36,110 nucleotides of DNA from Candidatus Melainabacteria bacterium (GCA_012965515.1 DTSE01000272.1:30235-66344), one strand, 5' to 3'. Positions 14,302-23,893 are shown, numbered from the stretch's first letter. Made by a program: numbers and translations. Notes: generated by a model not told the origin, from the letters alone.

Positions 14302-17300
14302 CTACAGACTAGCGTTTATGACTTCGACAGGAATGATGAATTGGTTTCCAGTGTAAATCAAATCCGGATCACCAATCTCATTTGCTGCCTTCAATGCCAC
14401 GATTATATCGTCATCATACACTGCGCTGCCTGGAGCAATCACTGCCTGTCCCATTGCCGTAGCAATATCGTTGCGAATTACGAACAACGTGTCTCCTTCT
14501 GGAATTACGAAAGCATAGCTGCCATCTTCTAGTCGATGTGCAATGCGTCCATTGATGTTGACTTCTTCACCGGTGAAGAATTGGTTTACGAGCGGCTCTG
14601 CTGTGTCAGAAGTTTCTGAGCGGATTTCTTTTTGGACTTCAACTTCTTCTCGGTCCTCACCACTCTGGTTCATTTCTTCGCGACGAGCTAGAGTTTCTGC
14701 GCTAACAAGTGCAGTTGGTGCGGCAACTCTAGATGACCCCTTTGCTGTTGCTGCTCTCAATGCATAACGACCCCATGGATAGCGAATGCGCAGTCCGGTA
14801 GCAGAATCATAGCCTGCCGATTTCGCTGCTGCCGTTTCTGATATGACAGATTTTGTTGTAGAGGAGGCGGCGCGACCGGATTCAATGACATCGTAGCTTC
14901 TGTCCGGGTTTACCAGTGGATCTTCGGGGGGAACAGTTTCGTCAACGACGATTGGAGGATGATCAGCGCGAGTAGATTCGATGTCATCGTACCTTCTGTC
15001 CGGGTTTACCAGTGGATCTTCGGGGGGAACAGTTTCGTCAACGACGATTGGAGGATGATCAGCGCGAGTAGATTCGATGTCATCGTACCTTCTGTCCGGG
15101 TTTATCGGCGGATCTTCCAAAGGTGCGACGTCGTCAGCTATAGGCAATGCTTCGGAGGGAGCAATCTCGTCAGCACGCGAAGCTGATTCATCTGGAGTGA
15201 ATGACGACCTTTCCCAAAGCTCGCTATCCACGTCGTCCACGATTGAATTGCCAGGTTGCCGGGATGGCGCAACATTGTCGACATTTCCGAATCCATTGTT
15301 TGTTTCTGATATGCTCGAAGGCAATTCACTAGCTGCCTTCCTTGCAGCTACCACTTCCGCTGCTTCTTTGCCCGCGGCTGCTGCTTTCAGTTCGCCTTTT
15401 ACAGCTATCGCAAAGACTGCGGCACCTTCAGGTTCGGCCAAGACTTTTAGTATGTCAACCCTGTTCATGACTGCGAGAAAGGCCCCGCTAACTGCATTGT
15501 CATCGAATTCACTCAAGTCATAGTCATCACCTTCAAAAGTGGCAGCAACCAGGTTTTTGTATGCTGCGCCAACGCTGGCAGTGAGTCCAATGTCCATCCC
15601 AAGCTTCGCTGGGACTGCCAGAGATGTTCCGCCTGTTGCAACAGATGCTGCGGCGGCAATCACCATTATTGAAATATTGAAGGCTTGTTCTTTCGCTTCG
15701 TTTTGTGACTCTACATGATTGTTGGTGGCTTCGATGAAGTTTTCGATATCAGCGACAAACTGAGCCTCCAGTTCTTTACGCTCTTCACCAGTGGCATTTT
15801 GAAGTGCGATTGCTGTGGGAAACAGTTGGAGCGCGCTGGCATCCATTCCTTGTTTTGTCCAGTCCCAAACACGCATCACCGCACCGTCAACGGCGCTGTT
15901 GTGTCCATGTGCTTCCTCAAGCGCACGAATTGCTGTCATCACCGGCGAAAGTTGAACACCCTGCAACGCAGCTTCGATCTTTACGGTTTCAGCCCCTGTT
16001 GCCCTGGTCATTACATCGTCGACAACCAAACCTCCATAGCGGGCAAAGTATTCATCTGCTAGCCGCGTTTTTACTTCCGGTGACAGATGATCCAATGTGT
16101 TTAGCAACTCGTCTTGTGTAAACTCCGAGTCAACAACAAAACTGCGAACTTGATCCACGGCATCAAATTCTCCCTTTGCAATGATGTTGAGTTCGACGTC
16201 TCTCAGCTCTCCGTCGCTGAGAACTGATTCTCGAAACTCAGCGTAAGCCGAGTCGTCGCTCAGTAGCTGTTCTTTTTCCTCAGGTGAAACATTCGCCATG
16301 AGCTCCAGCCTCTCTGTTTCACTATTGGCGAGCATTAGTTCCTTGTCGATTGGTAGATTTCCATCCTCGAATAAAGGTGTGGACCATTCTTCCAAGCCGA
16401 AGAAATCCAAGTTGACGGACTCGTGATTGATGCGTGCGGAGTTTGAGCCGGGTAGTATTAGCTCATCGTTGATTGCCTGATTTACAGCACGATGCAACGC
16501 AATATTCAGCGATTGTGTAGTTTGCTCCGAACCTATCTGGTTTATTCCTTCTGCTTCAAATTCTGGATTCGCTGCAGCTTCATGGCTGGCATGGAGCAAA
16601 TCGCTTCTCAGCTCCGGATATTCCGAGAGCAATTTTTCCGTGTCGGCGATTGTTTTTGATGCAGGCTCATTGCGAATCGAATCCAACAGTACCTGGTCGA
16701 TTAGTTTTTCCTGCCCATCTTGAGCTAATGCTGGCTGCTCCGCTTCTTCTGTTTCGCCAACACGAGACAAGATTCGATTGGCCATCGTCCTTTGCGCCGG
16801 ATTACCGTCAGCCAGCTCTCCCATTGTTGTGTTTAATCGATCGTGCACGAATGCTTTAAATTCTGGGTTTGTTCGATAAGCTTTCTTCTCCTCGCCAGTC
16901 ATGTAGATGAGCGCATTGATTGCGGCTTCCGCCGTGGGTTGTCCTGAAAGTACAGTTTCTAGACTGCGACGACCTGCTTCATTAGCTTTGTCGTATGATT
17001 CTGCTTTTAGTTTTTCGTCTAGCATGGCGCGAATTGATTCGCGATCTTCTTCTTTCAGAGACAGAACATCCATTGCCTGCTCGATCTCAGGAACAACAAA
17101 TGTTTCCCCATCCGAAACGGTGGTGGAATATTCTTGACGAATTAAGTTCCAGTCTTCCTCGCTCAGGTTTTCTACAGAAGAATAAACGCGGTCAACATCC
17201 GTCCCGCTCATAATTCCGCCCGCTCCGAAGAATCCCAAATATCCGTAATCATAGGCGCTGAGCATGTTTGTTACTACTTCCGGGTCACCTCTAAGAGGTG

Positions 17301-19569
17301 ATTCCCAGCGCATGAGTTTGTTTCGGTCTCCTGCTGCCGCAGCATCTAAAGCCTGATGGACGCTCTTATAAAACGTCAGTGCTTTTGCTTGCTCTGCGGT
17401 TAGCTCCGGAGATGGCGCGTTGTTTTCCTTTGCTTCCTCTTCCTGTTTTGCCAGCTCTTCACCCTGTACAAATCGCATTTTCTCTTCGTCGGTTGCATTA
17501 TGTGCTGCTCTTGTAATGTCATCTTCGTCGGTTCTTCCAACCATGCCGAAGCCTAGAAGACCTGCCTTCTCCAAGTCATTTCTGTCATGAGTGGCGAGCG
17601 TCGCAATACTCAAAGTTCCATACTCAAGATAATCATTGGCAATTTCCTGGTCGCCACCATCAGGAAAAATCGCCTTGATTTGTTCTTTGACCTGCTCAGT
17701 AGCCTCGAATTCCGCGCGAACGTCGTCGGGCGTCATTCGCATACCTTCGGCGAATATTGCTAGATTGCCGTTAGCGAGACCGATTTTTGCCACCGTCACG
17801 TGAATATTTTCTGCGGGATTTTCGGTTTCTACTCCATTAGCATCAAGCTGTTCTAAATACGCACCAACAACTTCTTGCGTGTCACCGGAAAGAAGTTCAG
17901 AATTCGCGTTCAAATCATCGACGAGACTGATACCGTAGTCAGCCAAGTATTTTTCATTCACCGACTGCAGAGTTTTTGGGTCCAAAGATGCCAGCGCCAT
18001 TCTCACTGTTTGTTCGACTTCGCCTTGATCTGCATCTTTTCGCCCGACTTTATCCTCTTTCAGCGCCGTTAAACTGACGTTAAGTGTGCCTGCAACATCC
18101 AAGTCTGTTCCGTCGCGCTTCAATTCTGCATTGATGGTTGCACCGTACACGGCATCATTTTGTTTGCTTGCAATGTAATCTGGAATGCTTGCAGAATGCT
18201 GAGCCTGGAAGTGTTCTTGCAGTTCTTCCCTTTCTTGTTTGTTGAGCGTTGCGATAATGTTTAACGTCGATTCTTGATCGTTATTGTCAATCGCGGTAGT
18301 GAGTTCGTCTACTGCCGTCGCTACAATCTCGCTAGCAACGTCGGAACTATTCGCTCTGTGAGAGCCATAGTCAACGCCTTCGTAGGCGAAGGCAACTTTG
18401 TTCAGGTCGATATTTGCTTTGCTTGGATCGAACGACCCGTCGCTTGTATTGCCTTCACTGTCCTGAAAACGTCCAGCATGAGCGTTTATGTTAGCAACTG
18501 CGGCGCGTTCTTCCTCGGAGAGCGACGAGTCGCTCATCCATGCTTGCAATTGCGAAGCGGAAATTACAGGTGTTCCTTTGAGGTTGTTCGAAATATCTAT
18601 TTTGTCGGCAAGCGAAAGAACAGTGGACAAATCATCCTGATCGAGAGGGTATTCCTTGCCGGCTCTCGCCCACTCACTTCCAACGAGCTGACCACCTTCT
18701 TCGAATGACGCACCATAGGATGCAGCAATTTCGTGCAACCATGGATTGATGTTTGTCGGATTTCCATCCTCAGAATTGCCATACCCAGCGCCTTGATCAC
18801 GCCCCCAGAAGAGTGCCCAATCTATAAATTGTCTCTGTTGCGGAGATAGGGTTTGTACAGGATTGTTCGGATTCTGAGCCGAACTTTCCATTGCCAGTTC
18901 ATCCTGACTTTTCACGAATTCAAAGTCTTCGATGGTGACTTCGTTGTCAGGGCTGAGAATTTTGCTTGCTAAATCTTCGAAGTAATCAGGTCCACCGGCA
19001 TCTACTGCTACTTGCCCGAACATTTCCACCATGCCCGGGTCGAAGTACATTTCCCATTCCTTGATGTCTTCTATTCCGGCGATATCGTCATCGTAATTCG
19101 GATCATTTACATCCGGGTATTTTGCATTTTCAATGGTGTCGAAGTATTGTGAAAGTCCGGCGGCCAGGAGCCGGTCGTTATGAGCGATTGGAGTTTGCGG
19201 AGCCACTGGTGCGGCATCCCAACTTGCAGGCGGCGCCATACCGTTGTTGATGGCATCTACTTCGTAGTGGTTGTAGTGCTTTCCTCCTTCCGGATTGAAT
19301 CTTGCTTCTCCTTCTTCGTTGCCTAATCCATCCAGCATGATGGTGCCGAGTATGCCTTTCTCCGCGAGCTGAGAAGAAATCTCCGCGTACTTTTCCTTCT
19401 CCTGCTCGGGATTGTAGGCGTCCCACGCTTGGCTTATCTCCTGCATCTCGTTGTCGGTGATTGACTCACCTCCATCAGCATTAGGATTTACAGCCTCGGT
19501 ATAGGCGTCAACAACCGCAGACTCTGAAGTGGCACCAGCATTAGCAGGAGAAGCGGCAACATCGGGCAT
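14302..19569 (-). CDS. Giant annexin-like repeat and LysM protein, 1755 aa
   Basis: Start ATG 19569 is preceded by GGAGGA on the minus strand. The longer frame to 19806 lacks such a site. The protein is acidic and mostly alpha-helical. Several ~70-residue stretches look like annexin repeats: YGISLVDDL...LSGD near residue 545, RTDEDDITRAA near 680, GTDVDRVYSS near 788, and ARYGGLVVDDV near 1176. An EF-hand-like segment (DGSFDPSKANIDL) lies near 385. A hydrophobic Ala/Gly-rich segment (SIMVIAAAASVATGG) lies near 1300. About 1488-1561 is a 32-residue tandem repeat. The last ~70 residues form a LysM-like domain (VIPEGDTLFVI ... LIYTGNQFIIP) resembling the one in the 10355 gene. No N-terminal signal peptide is seen. 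Annexins bind acidic membranes with calcium; that role here is inference. The gene is divergent from the membrane-protein run at 19838. Confidence 0.85.
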   Translation of the reverse strand: MPDVAASPANAGATSESAVVDAYTEAVNPNADGGESITDNEMQEISQAWDAYNPEQEKEKYAEISSQLAEKGILGTIMLDGLGNEEGEARFNPEGGKHYNHYEVDAINNGMAPPASWDAAPVAPQTPIAHNDRLLAAGLSQYFDTIENAKYPDVNDPNYDDDIAGIEDIKEWEMYFDPGMVEMFGQVAVDAGGPDYFEDLASKILSPDNEVTIEDFEFVKSQDELAMESSAQNPNNPVQTLSPQQRQFIDWALFWGRDQGAGYGNSEDGNPTNINPWLHEIAASYGASFEEGGQLVGSEWARAGKEYPLDQDDLSTVLSLADKIDISNNLKGTPVISASQLQAWMSDSSLSEEERAAVANINAHAGRFQDSEGNTSDGSFDPSKANIDLNKVAFAYEGVDYGSHRANSSDVASEIVATAVDELTTAIDNNDQESTLNIIATLNKQEREELQEHFQAQHSASIPDYIASKQNDAVYGATINAELKRDGTDLDVAGTLNVSLTALKEDKVGRKDADQGEVEQTVRMALASLDPKTLQSVNEKYLADYGISLVDDLNANSELLSGDTQEVVGAYLEQLDANGVETENPAENIHVTVAKIGLANGNLAIFAEGMRMTPDDVRAEFEATEQVKEQIKAIFPDGGDQEIANDYLEYGTLSIATLATHDRNDLEKAGLLGFGMVGRTDEDDITRAAHNATDEEKMRFVQGEELAKQEEEAKENNAPSPELTAEQAKALTFYKSVHQALDAAAAGDRNKLMRWESPLRGDPEVVTNMLSAYDYGYLGFFGAGGIMSGTDVDRVYSSVENLSEEDWNLIRQEYSTTVSDGETFVVPEIEQAMDVLSLKEEDRESIRAMLDEKLKAESYDKANEAGRRSLETVLSGQPTAEAAINALIYMTGEEKKAYRTNPEFKAFVHDRLNTTMGELADGNPAQRTMANRILSRVGETEEAEQPALAQDGQEKLIDQVLLDSIRNEPASKTIADTEKLLSEYPELRSDLLHASHEAAANPEFEAEGINQIGSEQTTQSLNIALHRAVNQAINDELILPGSNSARINHESVNLDFFGLEEWSTPLFEDGNLPIDKELMLANSETERLELMANVSPEEKEQLLSDDSAYAEFRESVLSDGELRDVELNIIAKGEFDAVDQVRSFVVDSEFTQDELLNTLDHLSPEVKTRLADEYFARYGGLVVDDVMTRATGAETVKIEAALQGVQLSPVMTAIRALEEAHGHNSAVDGAVMRVWDWTKQGMDASALQLFPTAIALQNATGEERKELEAQFVADIENFIEATNNHVESQNEAKEQAFNISIMVIAAAASVATGGTSLAVPAKLGMDIGLTASVGAAYKNLVAATFEGDDYDLSEFDDNAVSGAFLAVMNRVDILKVLAEPEGAAVFAIAVKGELKAAAAGKEAAEVVAARKAASELPSSISETNNGFGNVDNVAPSRQPGNSIVDDVDSELWERSSFTPDESASRADEIAPSEALPIADDVAPLEDPPINPDRRYDDIESTRADHPPIVVDETVPPEDPLVNPDRRYDDIESTRADHPPIVVDETVPPEDPLVNPDRSYDVIESGRAASSTTKSVISETAAAKSAGYDSATGLRIRYPWGRYALRAATAKGSSRVAAPTALVSAETLARREEMNQSGEDREEVEVQKEIRSETSDTAEPLVNQFFTGEEVNINGRIAHRLEDGSYAFVIPEGDTLFVIRNDIATAMGQAVIAPGSAVYDDDIIVALKAANEIGDPDLIYTGNQFIIPVEVINASL
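14885..15105 (-). repeat. 96-bp in-frame tandem repeat in the giant gene
   Basis: A 96-bp unit recurs with exact period (anchor CTTCTGTCCGGG at 14897, 14993 and 15089), giving about 2.3 copies. Two adjacent copies are essentially identical and the outer edges diverge. It encodes 32 residues per unit, including RADHPPIVVDE, TVPPEDPLVNP and DRRYDDIES: a Pro/Asp-rich spacer between the hydrophobic segment and the LysM-like domain. Near identity points to recent duplication. Confidence 0.95.
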
Positions 19570-19837
19570 GAAAGTCCTCCATCGCCACTGCTGTGGCGAA
19601 TATAGAAACTGCGAATTCGGTAGGGGTGACCGGATGTGCGTTGGTTGGAGTATGACGATAGTCGCCACTGGTAACGGAGTCGTAAATGGCAGCCGCGTAC
19701 ATATAAATGGCGGCAATTTCGTCCCTTTTACAACCTTGTTACCGGTCGTCCTTAATATCGGAACAACGGAGCCACCGGCTCGAAGTTTCCCCGCTTCAGT
19801 GCACAACCCACCCCTTTCAGTCTATGTGAGAACATCG
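19570..19837. promoter_or_regulatory. Shared divergent control region
   Basis: These 268 bp separate the start codons of the giant minus-strand gene and the plus-strand membrane protein, so both promoters are probably here. The giant gene's Shine-Dalgarno GGAGGA lies at about 19577-19582 (minus). I see AT-rich hexamers (TATAAA near 19703, TAATAT near 19755) but no pair with correct spacing. Confidence 0.45.
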
Positions 19838-21388
19838 ATGTTCAATTCCATCAAGACGAAATTGCTTTTCCTCGTTGTTTCTCTTCTTGCTACGTCGGCC
19901 GCCGCGGCCCAGGACGAACGCAAAGGTATATACCAGGACAGAATGGTCAACGCCCCATCATTTTCAGAGCAGCAGAAGGATTACTTCAATTTTGCCAAGC
20001 ACACAGGGCGTGAGGAACGCGCGGAAGCACTTGAGACTGAGCCGGGGACGGGCAAAACGGCACAGTATGATTCAACCCGTCATTTTGGCAAGATTGAAAC
20101 ACCAGAGTCGCGCAAGATTTTTCCGATCAGAGAGAACACCCCGCAGGCAAACGCAAAAAAGCCGTTAAGCGATCAGCCAGTTCCTCATCCCTTTATTCAA
20201 AAGCTGTTCACTGAGTATTCGAACCCGATGCTCAATCATTTTGGTCCACCGCGCCACCCTCTACCTTTTAGAGTCACCCCCGACCACAATCCGTATCCTC
20301 GCGATTTAAATCCTGCCGCCTTTGCTGACCGACCATACATGACAGGCGCTCCACCTAGCGATCTCGTCGACCATGCCAGCACTTTGGCCGGAGCACATCG
20401 TACGGCTGAAGGTTTGCTGAGCCCCTCTTACCAAACTGCGCAAGCAAAGCTGCAGGCTAAATTGCAAACGATTGCTGAAGGCACTGGTGATGCAGCGGCG
20501 CAGTGTTTTGAATGTGCATTGAGCACTTGCAGTGATGTTCTGATCAATGTTGCTAACGAATCTGCCAGTCAGCCACCGTCTCAAGGCGGCGAGAAAACCC
20601 TACCCCAAGTCGCCTGGATTGTTCAAAAGCTTTATAAGAATGTCTATTTGCCTATGGCTCTGCTTTTCTTGCTACCCGGCGCCCTTCTTACACAAATTAA
20701 GTCATTCGTCGCAATCTATTACAAGTCTGAGCAAGACGAAGATTTGAATAATCCCTTAACCGGCATTCTGCGCGGAGCTGTTGCAATTACTTTGATTCCC
20801 GCAGTTCAACTCGCTGTCAGCTATTCGATAGACGTCGGTAATTCTATGACGCATGAAGTTGAAAAAATGCTGCATGCTCAGGAAGTCATCTCCTGGGGAC
20901 AGAAGCAAACCACCGACTCTTACAACGGCAACTCCGCTCAACGCGCCGAGAAGCTGCAATCTCAATCGACTTCTGAAGCCCTGCGGGAAACATTGTTCAA
21001 TGGTCTCGATTTTCTGCTGGACCATGCGTTTGTTGTTCTTCTCGCATTCCAAACGGTCCTTGTCTGTTATTTGTTCCTTCTCGGACCCATCGCGGCTGCA
21101 TTCCTCGCTTGGCCCGGCAACATTGGAAAGCTGTTTGCGCCGATTTTTGGAAATTGGATGAATGCACTTTTGCTTTTGACTCTGTGGCGTTTTTGGTGGT
21201 GCGCCATCGTGTTGTGTATGGCTACCCGTTTGTCATGGATGAGCCAGTCCGGGCAAAGTGGCGGCGAGTGGGAAGACCTGATTTATACCGCCTTTCTCGT
21301 AATGCTTGTTTATGTTCCTTTCGCTCCTTTTGATTTCCGCCCTGGCGATATGGTCGATCAGTTGCTACAGAAAGCACGCGTAAAGTAG
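19838..21388 (+). CDS. Polytopic membrane protein with signal peptide (VirB6/TrbL-like in appearance), paralog A
   Basis: This 516-aa protein starts at ATG 19838, where a clear signal peptide begins (MFNSIKTKLLFLVVSLLATS, cleavage near AAA-Q). The longer frame from 19529 overlaps the divergent gene and is not used. Residues ~25-260 are an exported Pro-rich region with a Cys pair (CFECALSTC). Membrane spans lie near 268-290, 311-333, 396-424, 435-465 and 480-500. The 'LPMALLFLLPGALLTQIKS' to 'LIPAVQLAVSYSIDVGNS' block is matched in the next gene, showing the two are paralogs. Several spans plus a large periplasmic part recall VirB6/TrbL subunits of type IV secretion systems. I cannot confirm homology without a profile search. 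It heads a plus-strand run with the genes at 21422 and 23943. Confidence 0.75.
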   Translation: MFNSIKTKLLFLVVSLLATSAAAAQDERKGIYQDRMVNAPSFSEQQKDYFNFAKHTGREERAEALETEPGTGKTAQYDSTRHFGKIETPESRKIFPIRENTPQANAKKPLSDQPVPHPFIQKLFTEYSNPMLNHFGPPRHPLPFRVTPDHNPYPRDLNPAAFADRPYMTGAPPSDLVDHASTLAGAHRTAEGLLSPSYQTAQAKLQAKLQTIAEGTGDAAAQCFECALSTCSDVLINVANESASQPPSQGGEKTLPQVAWIVQKLYKNVYLPMALLFLLPGALLTQIKSFVAIYYKSEQDEDLNNPLTGILRGAVAITLIPAVQLAVSYSIDVGNSMTHEVEKMLHAQEVISWGQKQTTDSYNGNSAQRAEKLQSQSTSEALRETLFNGLDFLLDHAFVVLLAFQTVLVCYLFLLGPIAAAFLAWPGNIGKLFAPIFGNWMNALLLLTLWRFWWCAIVLCMATRLSWMSQSGQSGGEWEDLIYTAFLVMLVYVPFAPFDFRPGDMVDQLLQKARVK

Positions 21389-21421
21389 CACTTCGTCACG
21401 TTATTTCTCCGTGAGGTTCAA

Positions 21422-23893
21422 ATGAATAAACGTCTGAGCATCGTTTGCCTTTCTACGCTTTTTGCAATATTGCCAGCGTCTGCTGATTCCGGGAATTCAT
21501 TTTCGACTATTGGTCCATCACGTGATAGCGGACATCAATATGGCGAAAACGTTTTTAGACCGGTCGTTGGTAGGTCGAGTGGCAACAAGACTGTTGCGCA
21601 GACGCCAAGCGCCTATGCCGAAAGTGGTAGTGGTAGGTCGCGCGCAAGTACACCTACAGCGTTCGCTTCGAGCGGCGGTGGTAGCTCAGTCGCAAGCACT
21701 CCCACTGCGTTCGCTTCGAGCGGCGGTGGAAGCTCAGTCGCAAGCACTCCCACTGCGTTCGCTTCGAGCGGCGGTGGAAGCTCAGTCGCAAGCACTCCCA
21801 CTGCATTTGCATCAAGCGGTGGTAGCGCTTCCGCCGAGAGTAGTCCGCTCTCCGAACTGGTAAAAAAAGACCAGCAGCGCGGTCGTAGTTCGCTAAACGA
21901 CATGGCGAAAGAATTTCTGCTGAAGAATCCAGAAGTCAAATATCTGGGTAAACCTGAATGGGGCGGTAGTGATATTCGCGACAAAGACGGGCGTCCTCTG
22001 CCGGGTTATGTAAACCCCGCCCGAGTAAAAGGTGCATCGCCGCTCGGCACTGTTTTTCCACCTACTCCTGCAAACGCCATGGGCTGGCAAACCGAGAGCA
22101 AAGTAACCGAAGGCATGTACTACCAAATGCTGTCCGGGCTTGACGGTTTCAATGGTTGGCAAAATTCCGATTTGAAAGAGTTTTCCCAAAAGATCCAGTC
22201 GGGAAATTTGGTTGCAAAGACAGTGCAATATCCACTCAACGCCGCTGATGAAGCGCGCGCTGATTTTACAGCGCAACTGACCGCGCTGGGCAACGCCGCA
22301 GGCGACGTCGCTAAAGAGCAAGCAGCAAGCGCCATCGAATACTGCGCAAAATATATGGAAAACTTTACTGCTCAGCCAGGAAGCAAATGGAATCAGATTC
22401 GTGACTCGCTATTTGTTCCGATTGGTCTGCTCCTTTTGCTGCCAGGCGCTATTCTTTCTCAAATTCGTGCAATGGTCGGACTCAATGTTCCGCTATCGTT
22501 GACGCAAACAAATCCGTTTGATGGATTGCTTCGCTCAGTGATTGCCGTCTTCTTGATACCTGCAACCTACCTTGTAGTTAACTATGCGATTGATTTTTCA
22601 AACAGCATCACATTCACGCTGGCGTCAGAATACGTGCGCATTACTTCGTCCGACATGTATCAGGATGCTGTGTGCTCTGAGATTCGCGCTTTTCCTGTGC
22701 GCGGGCCGAAAGAGAATCAAAATGCGGGCATTGCGCAATCTTGGCCCCAAGTAGAAACCACTTCAATTCCACGGCTGGAGAAAAATCTTTATCAGAGCAA
22801 AACAGATGACCCTTGCTCGGGCACCTATAGCGCTCCGGAAAGTAGAACAGATGAAGGTATGCCGCTAGCTTCTGTCTTTGGTCGACTGTTGGCTTTCGGC
22901 GGTAATGCATTGCTCACATCGGCGTGGAATGTTCTTTGCGCGTTCCAGATGGCTTACATGTTGTACTTGTTTTGGGTCGGCCCGGTTGTCGCAGGATTGT
23001 GGGTTTGGCCGGTGAAACAATTCCGCGATGCGCTGCCTAACTGGGTGGAAGGCGTGATCACGTTGGCATTTTGGAGCTTGTTTTGGAACACGGCAATTCT
23101 TCTTATGGCGTGCTTCAAAGGAATGGCTGACACGGGCACCGTATATGAAACCGCCCTCAATTTCCTTGCCACCGGCTGCGTTAAGTATGCTTTCGACTTT
23201 GTCGGGTTAATCAAGGCAGCCGGTCAAGAGGCCTCGAAGGCGACCGGCGTCGCCGGCAGTAGCGGTCGTCCCGGCGAAGGTGAAGAGTCTTCGCCTCCCG
23301 CCGCGCGAAGTTCTGGCGCAAGTCCATCTCGTGCATCAAATACATCGAGTTCTCCTGCCCCGATTTCTACACTTTCTGACGATGGTGATCCCGTCGTTAG
23401 CGACGTCGGATTGCAGCTCAATAGTGCGAACTTGCAGGCGTCACGCAAGCGCTCCGCTGTCGTCACCAGCCCTGTCCTTGTGCCTGAAGAAGATCCATGG
23501 TTGGAGTCGGCTGAGATTTCTGGCTCAGAAAAGTTGGGTTCGCAGATGGTTGACTTCAGACCAGAGACTTTGCCTCCGAGTGTCACTCACGAAAGGTTAA
23601 CGCCGGAGAATTCCCCACCATCGGTGATGGTTACAGATTGGATTTCCGTCAATAACTCACCTGTGAGCGACTTCTATGTTTCGCCTCCTCCAAGTGAGAT
23701 CCCCTCAGGCGAAGTAATCAACACCGAGGCGCAAGAGAGCGACATGTGGCTAAATTCGATGAGCGAGTTGAGCAATTACGAACCCGTCGAGCAACGCTCC
23801 GTTGGGCGTTTGATGAATGCGCTTGGGCAAGCGACGGATGGCAGCTTAAGTAACGCGAGGCGTGTTCCAATCAACCAGAGTTCTGTTTGGTAA
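21422..23893 (+). CDS. Polytopic membrane protein with signal peptide and repeats (VirB6/TrbL-like in appearance), paralog B
   Basis: This 823-aa protein has a GTGAGG ribosome binding site (21411-21416) and a signal peptide (MNKRLSIVCLSTLFAILPA, then SA-D). Residues ~70-140 are a 16-residue Ser/Gly/Ala tandem repeat. An exported region follows, then membrane spans near 330-356, 370-393, 495-530, 545-567 and 577-597, and a ~220-residue Ser/Pro-rich tail. The 'LLLLLPGAILSQIRAM' and 'FLIPATYLVVNYAIDFSNS' blocks align with the preceding gene, including the NPF/NPL motif between them (NPFDGLLR vs NPLTGILR). Paralog B has a ~60-residue insert between spans 2 and 3 with Cys residues. It is likely co-transcribed with paralog A (33-bp gap). 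A secretion or envelope-channel role is inference. Confidence 0.75.
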   Translation: MNKRLSIVCLSTLFAILPASADSGNSFSTIGPSRDSGHQYGENVFRPVVGRSSGNKTVAQTPSAYAESGSGRSRASTPTAFASSGGGSSVASTPTAFASSGGGSSVASTPTAFASSGGGSSVASTPTAFASSGGSASAESSPLSELVKKDQQRGRSSLNDMAKEFLLKNPEVKYLGKPEWGGSDIRDKDGRPLPGYVNPARVKGASPLGTVFPPTPANAMGWQTESKVTEGMYYQMLSGLDGFNGWQNSDLKEFSQKIQSGNLVAKTVQYPLNAADEARADFTAQLTALGNAAGDVAKEQAASAIEYCAKYMENFTAQPGSKWNQIRDSLFVPIGLLLLLPGAILSQIRAMVGLNVPLSLTQTNPFDGLLRSVIAVFLIPATYLVVNYAIDFSNSITFTLASEYVRITSSDMYQDAVCSEIRAFPVRGPKENQNAGIAQSWPQVETTSIPRLEKNLYQSKTDDPCSGTYSAPESRTDEGMPLASVFGRLLAFGGNALLTSAWNVLCAFQMAYMLYLFWVGPVVAGLWVWPVKQFRDALPNWVEGVITLAFWSLFWNTAILLMACFKGMADTGTVYETALNFLATGCVKYAFDFVGLIKAAGQEASKATGVAGSSGRPGEGEESSPPAARSSGASPSRASNTSSSPAPISTLSDDGDPVVSDVGLQLNSANLQASRKRSAVVTSPVLVPEEDPWLESAEISGSEKLGSQMVDFRPETLPPSVTHERLTPENSPPSVMVTDWISVNNSPVSDFYVSPPPSEIPSGEVINTEAQESDMWLNSMSELSNYEPVEQRSVGRLMNALGQATDGSLSNARRVPINQSSVW
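21640..21840 (+). repeat. 48-bp in-frame tandem repeat
   Basis: About four copies of a 48-bp unit (anchor GCGTTCGC at 21659, 21707, 21755; diverged GCATTTGC at 21803) encode 16 residues of the type TAFASSGGGSSVASTP. The middle copies are almost identical, and the last has drifted. The tract lies in the exported N-terminal part of paralog B, probably a flexible spacer. It generates long spurious frames on both strands. Confidence 0.95.

Noticed and set aside
14079-14312. 77-codon frame between the terminator hairpin and the end of the giant gene
   Set aside because: TTG start, no ribosome binding site, directly after a terminator, and no protein-like pattern.
14885-15105. Possible CRISPR or other spaced-repeat array
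   Set aside because: The repeats are directly adjacent, in frame and without variable spacers. They encode protein.
19529-19837. 103-residue N-terminal extension of paralog A
   Set aside because: It overlaps the beginning of the divergent giant gene and precedes a clear signal peptide that starts at ATG 19838.
21613-21984. Long minus-strand frame across the 48-bp repeats
   Set aside because: It is the complement of a repetitive coding region; open frames there arise from the repeat unit, and paralog B has the signal peptide, ribosome binding site and paralogy.
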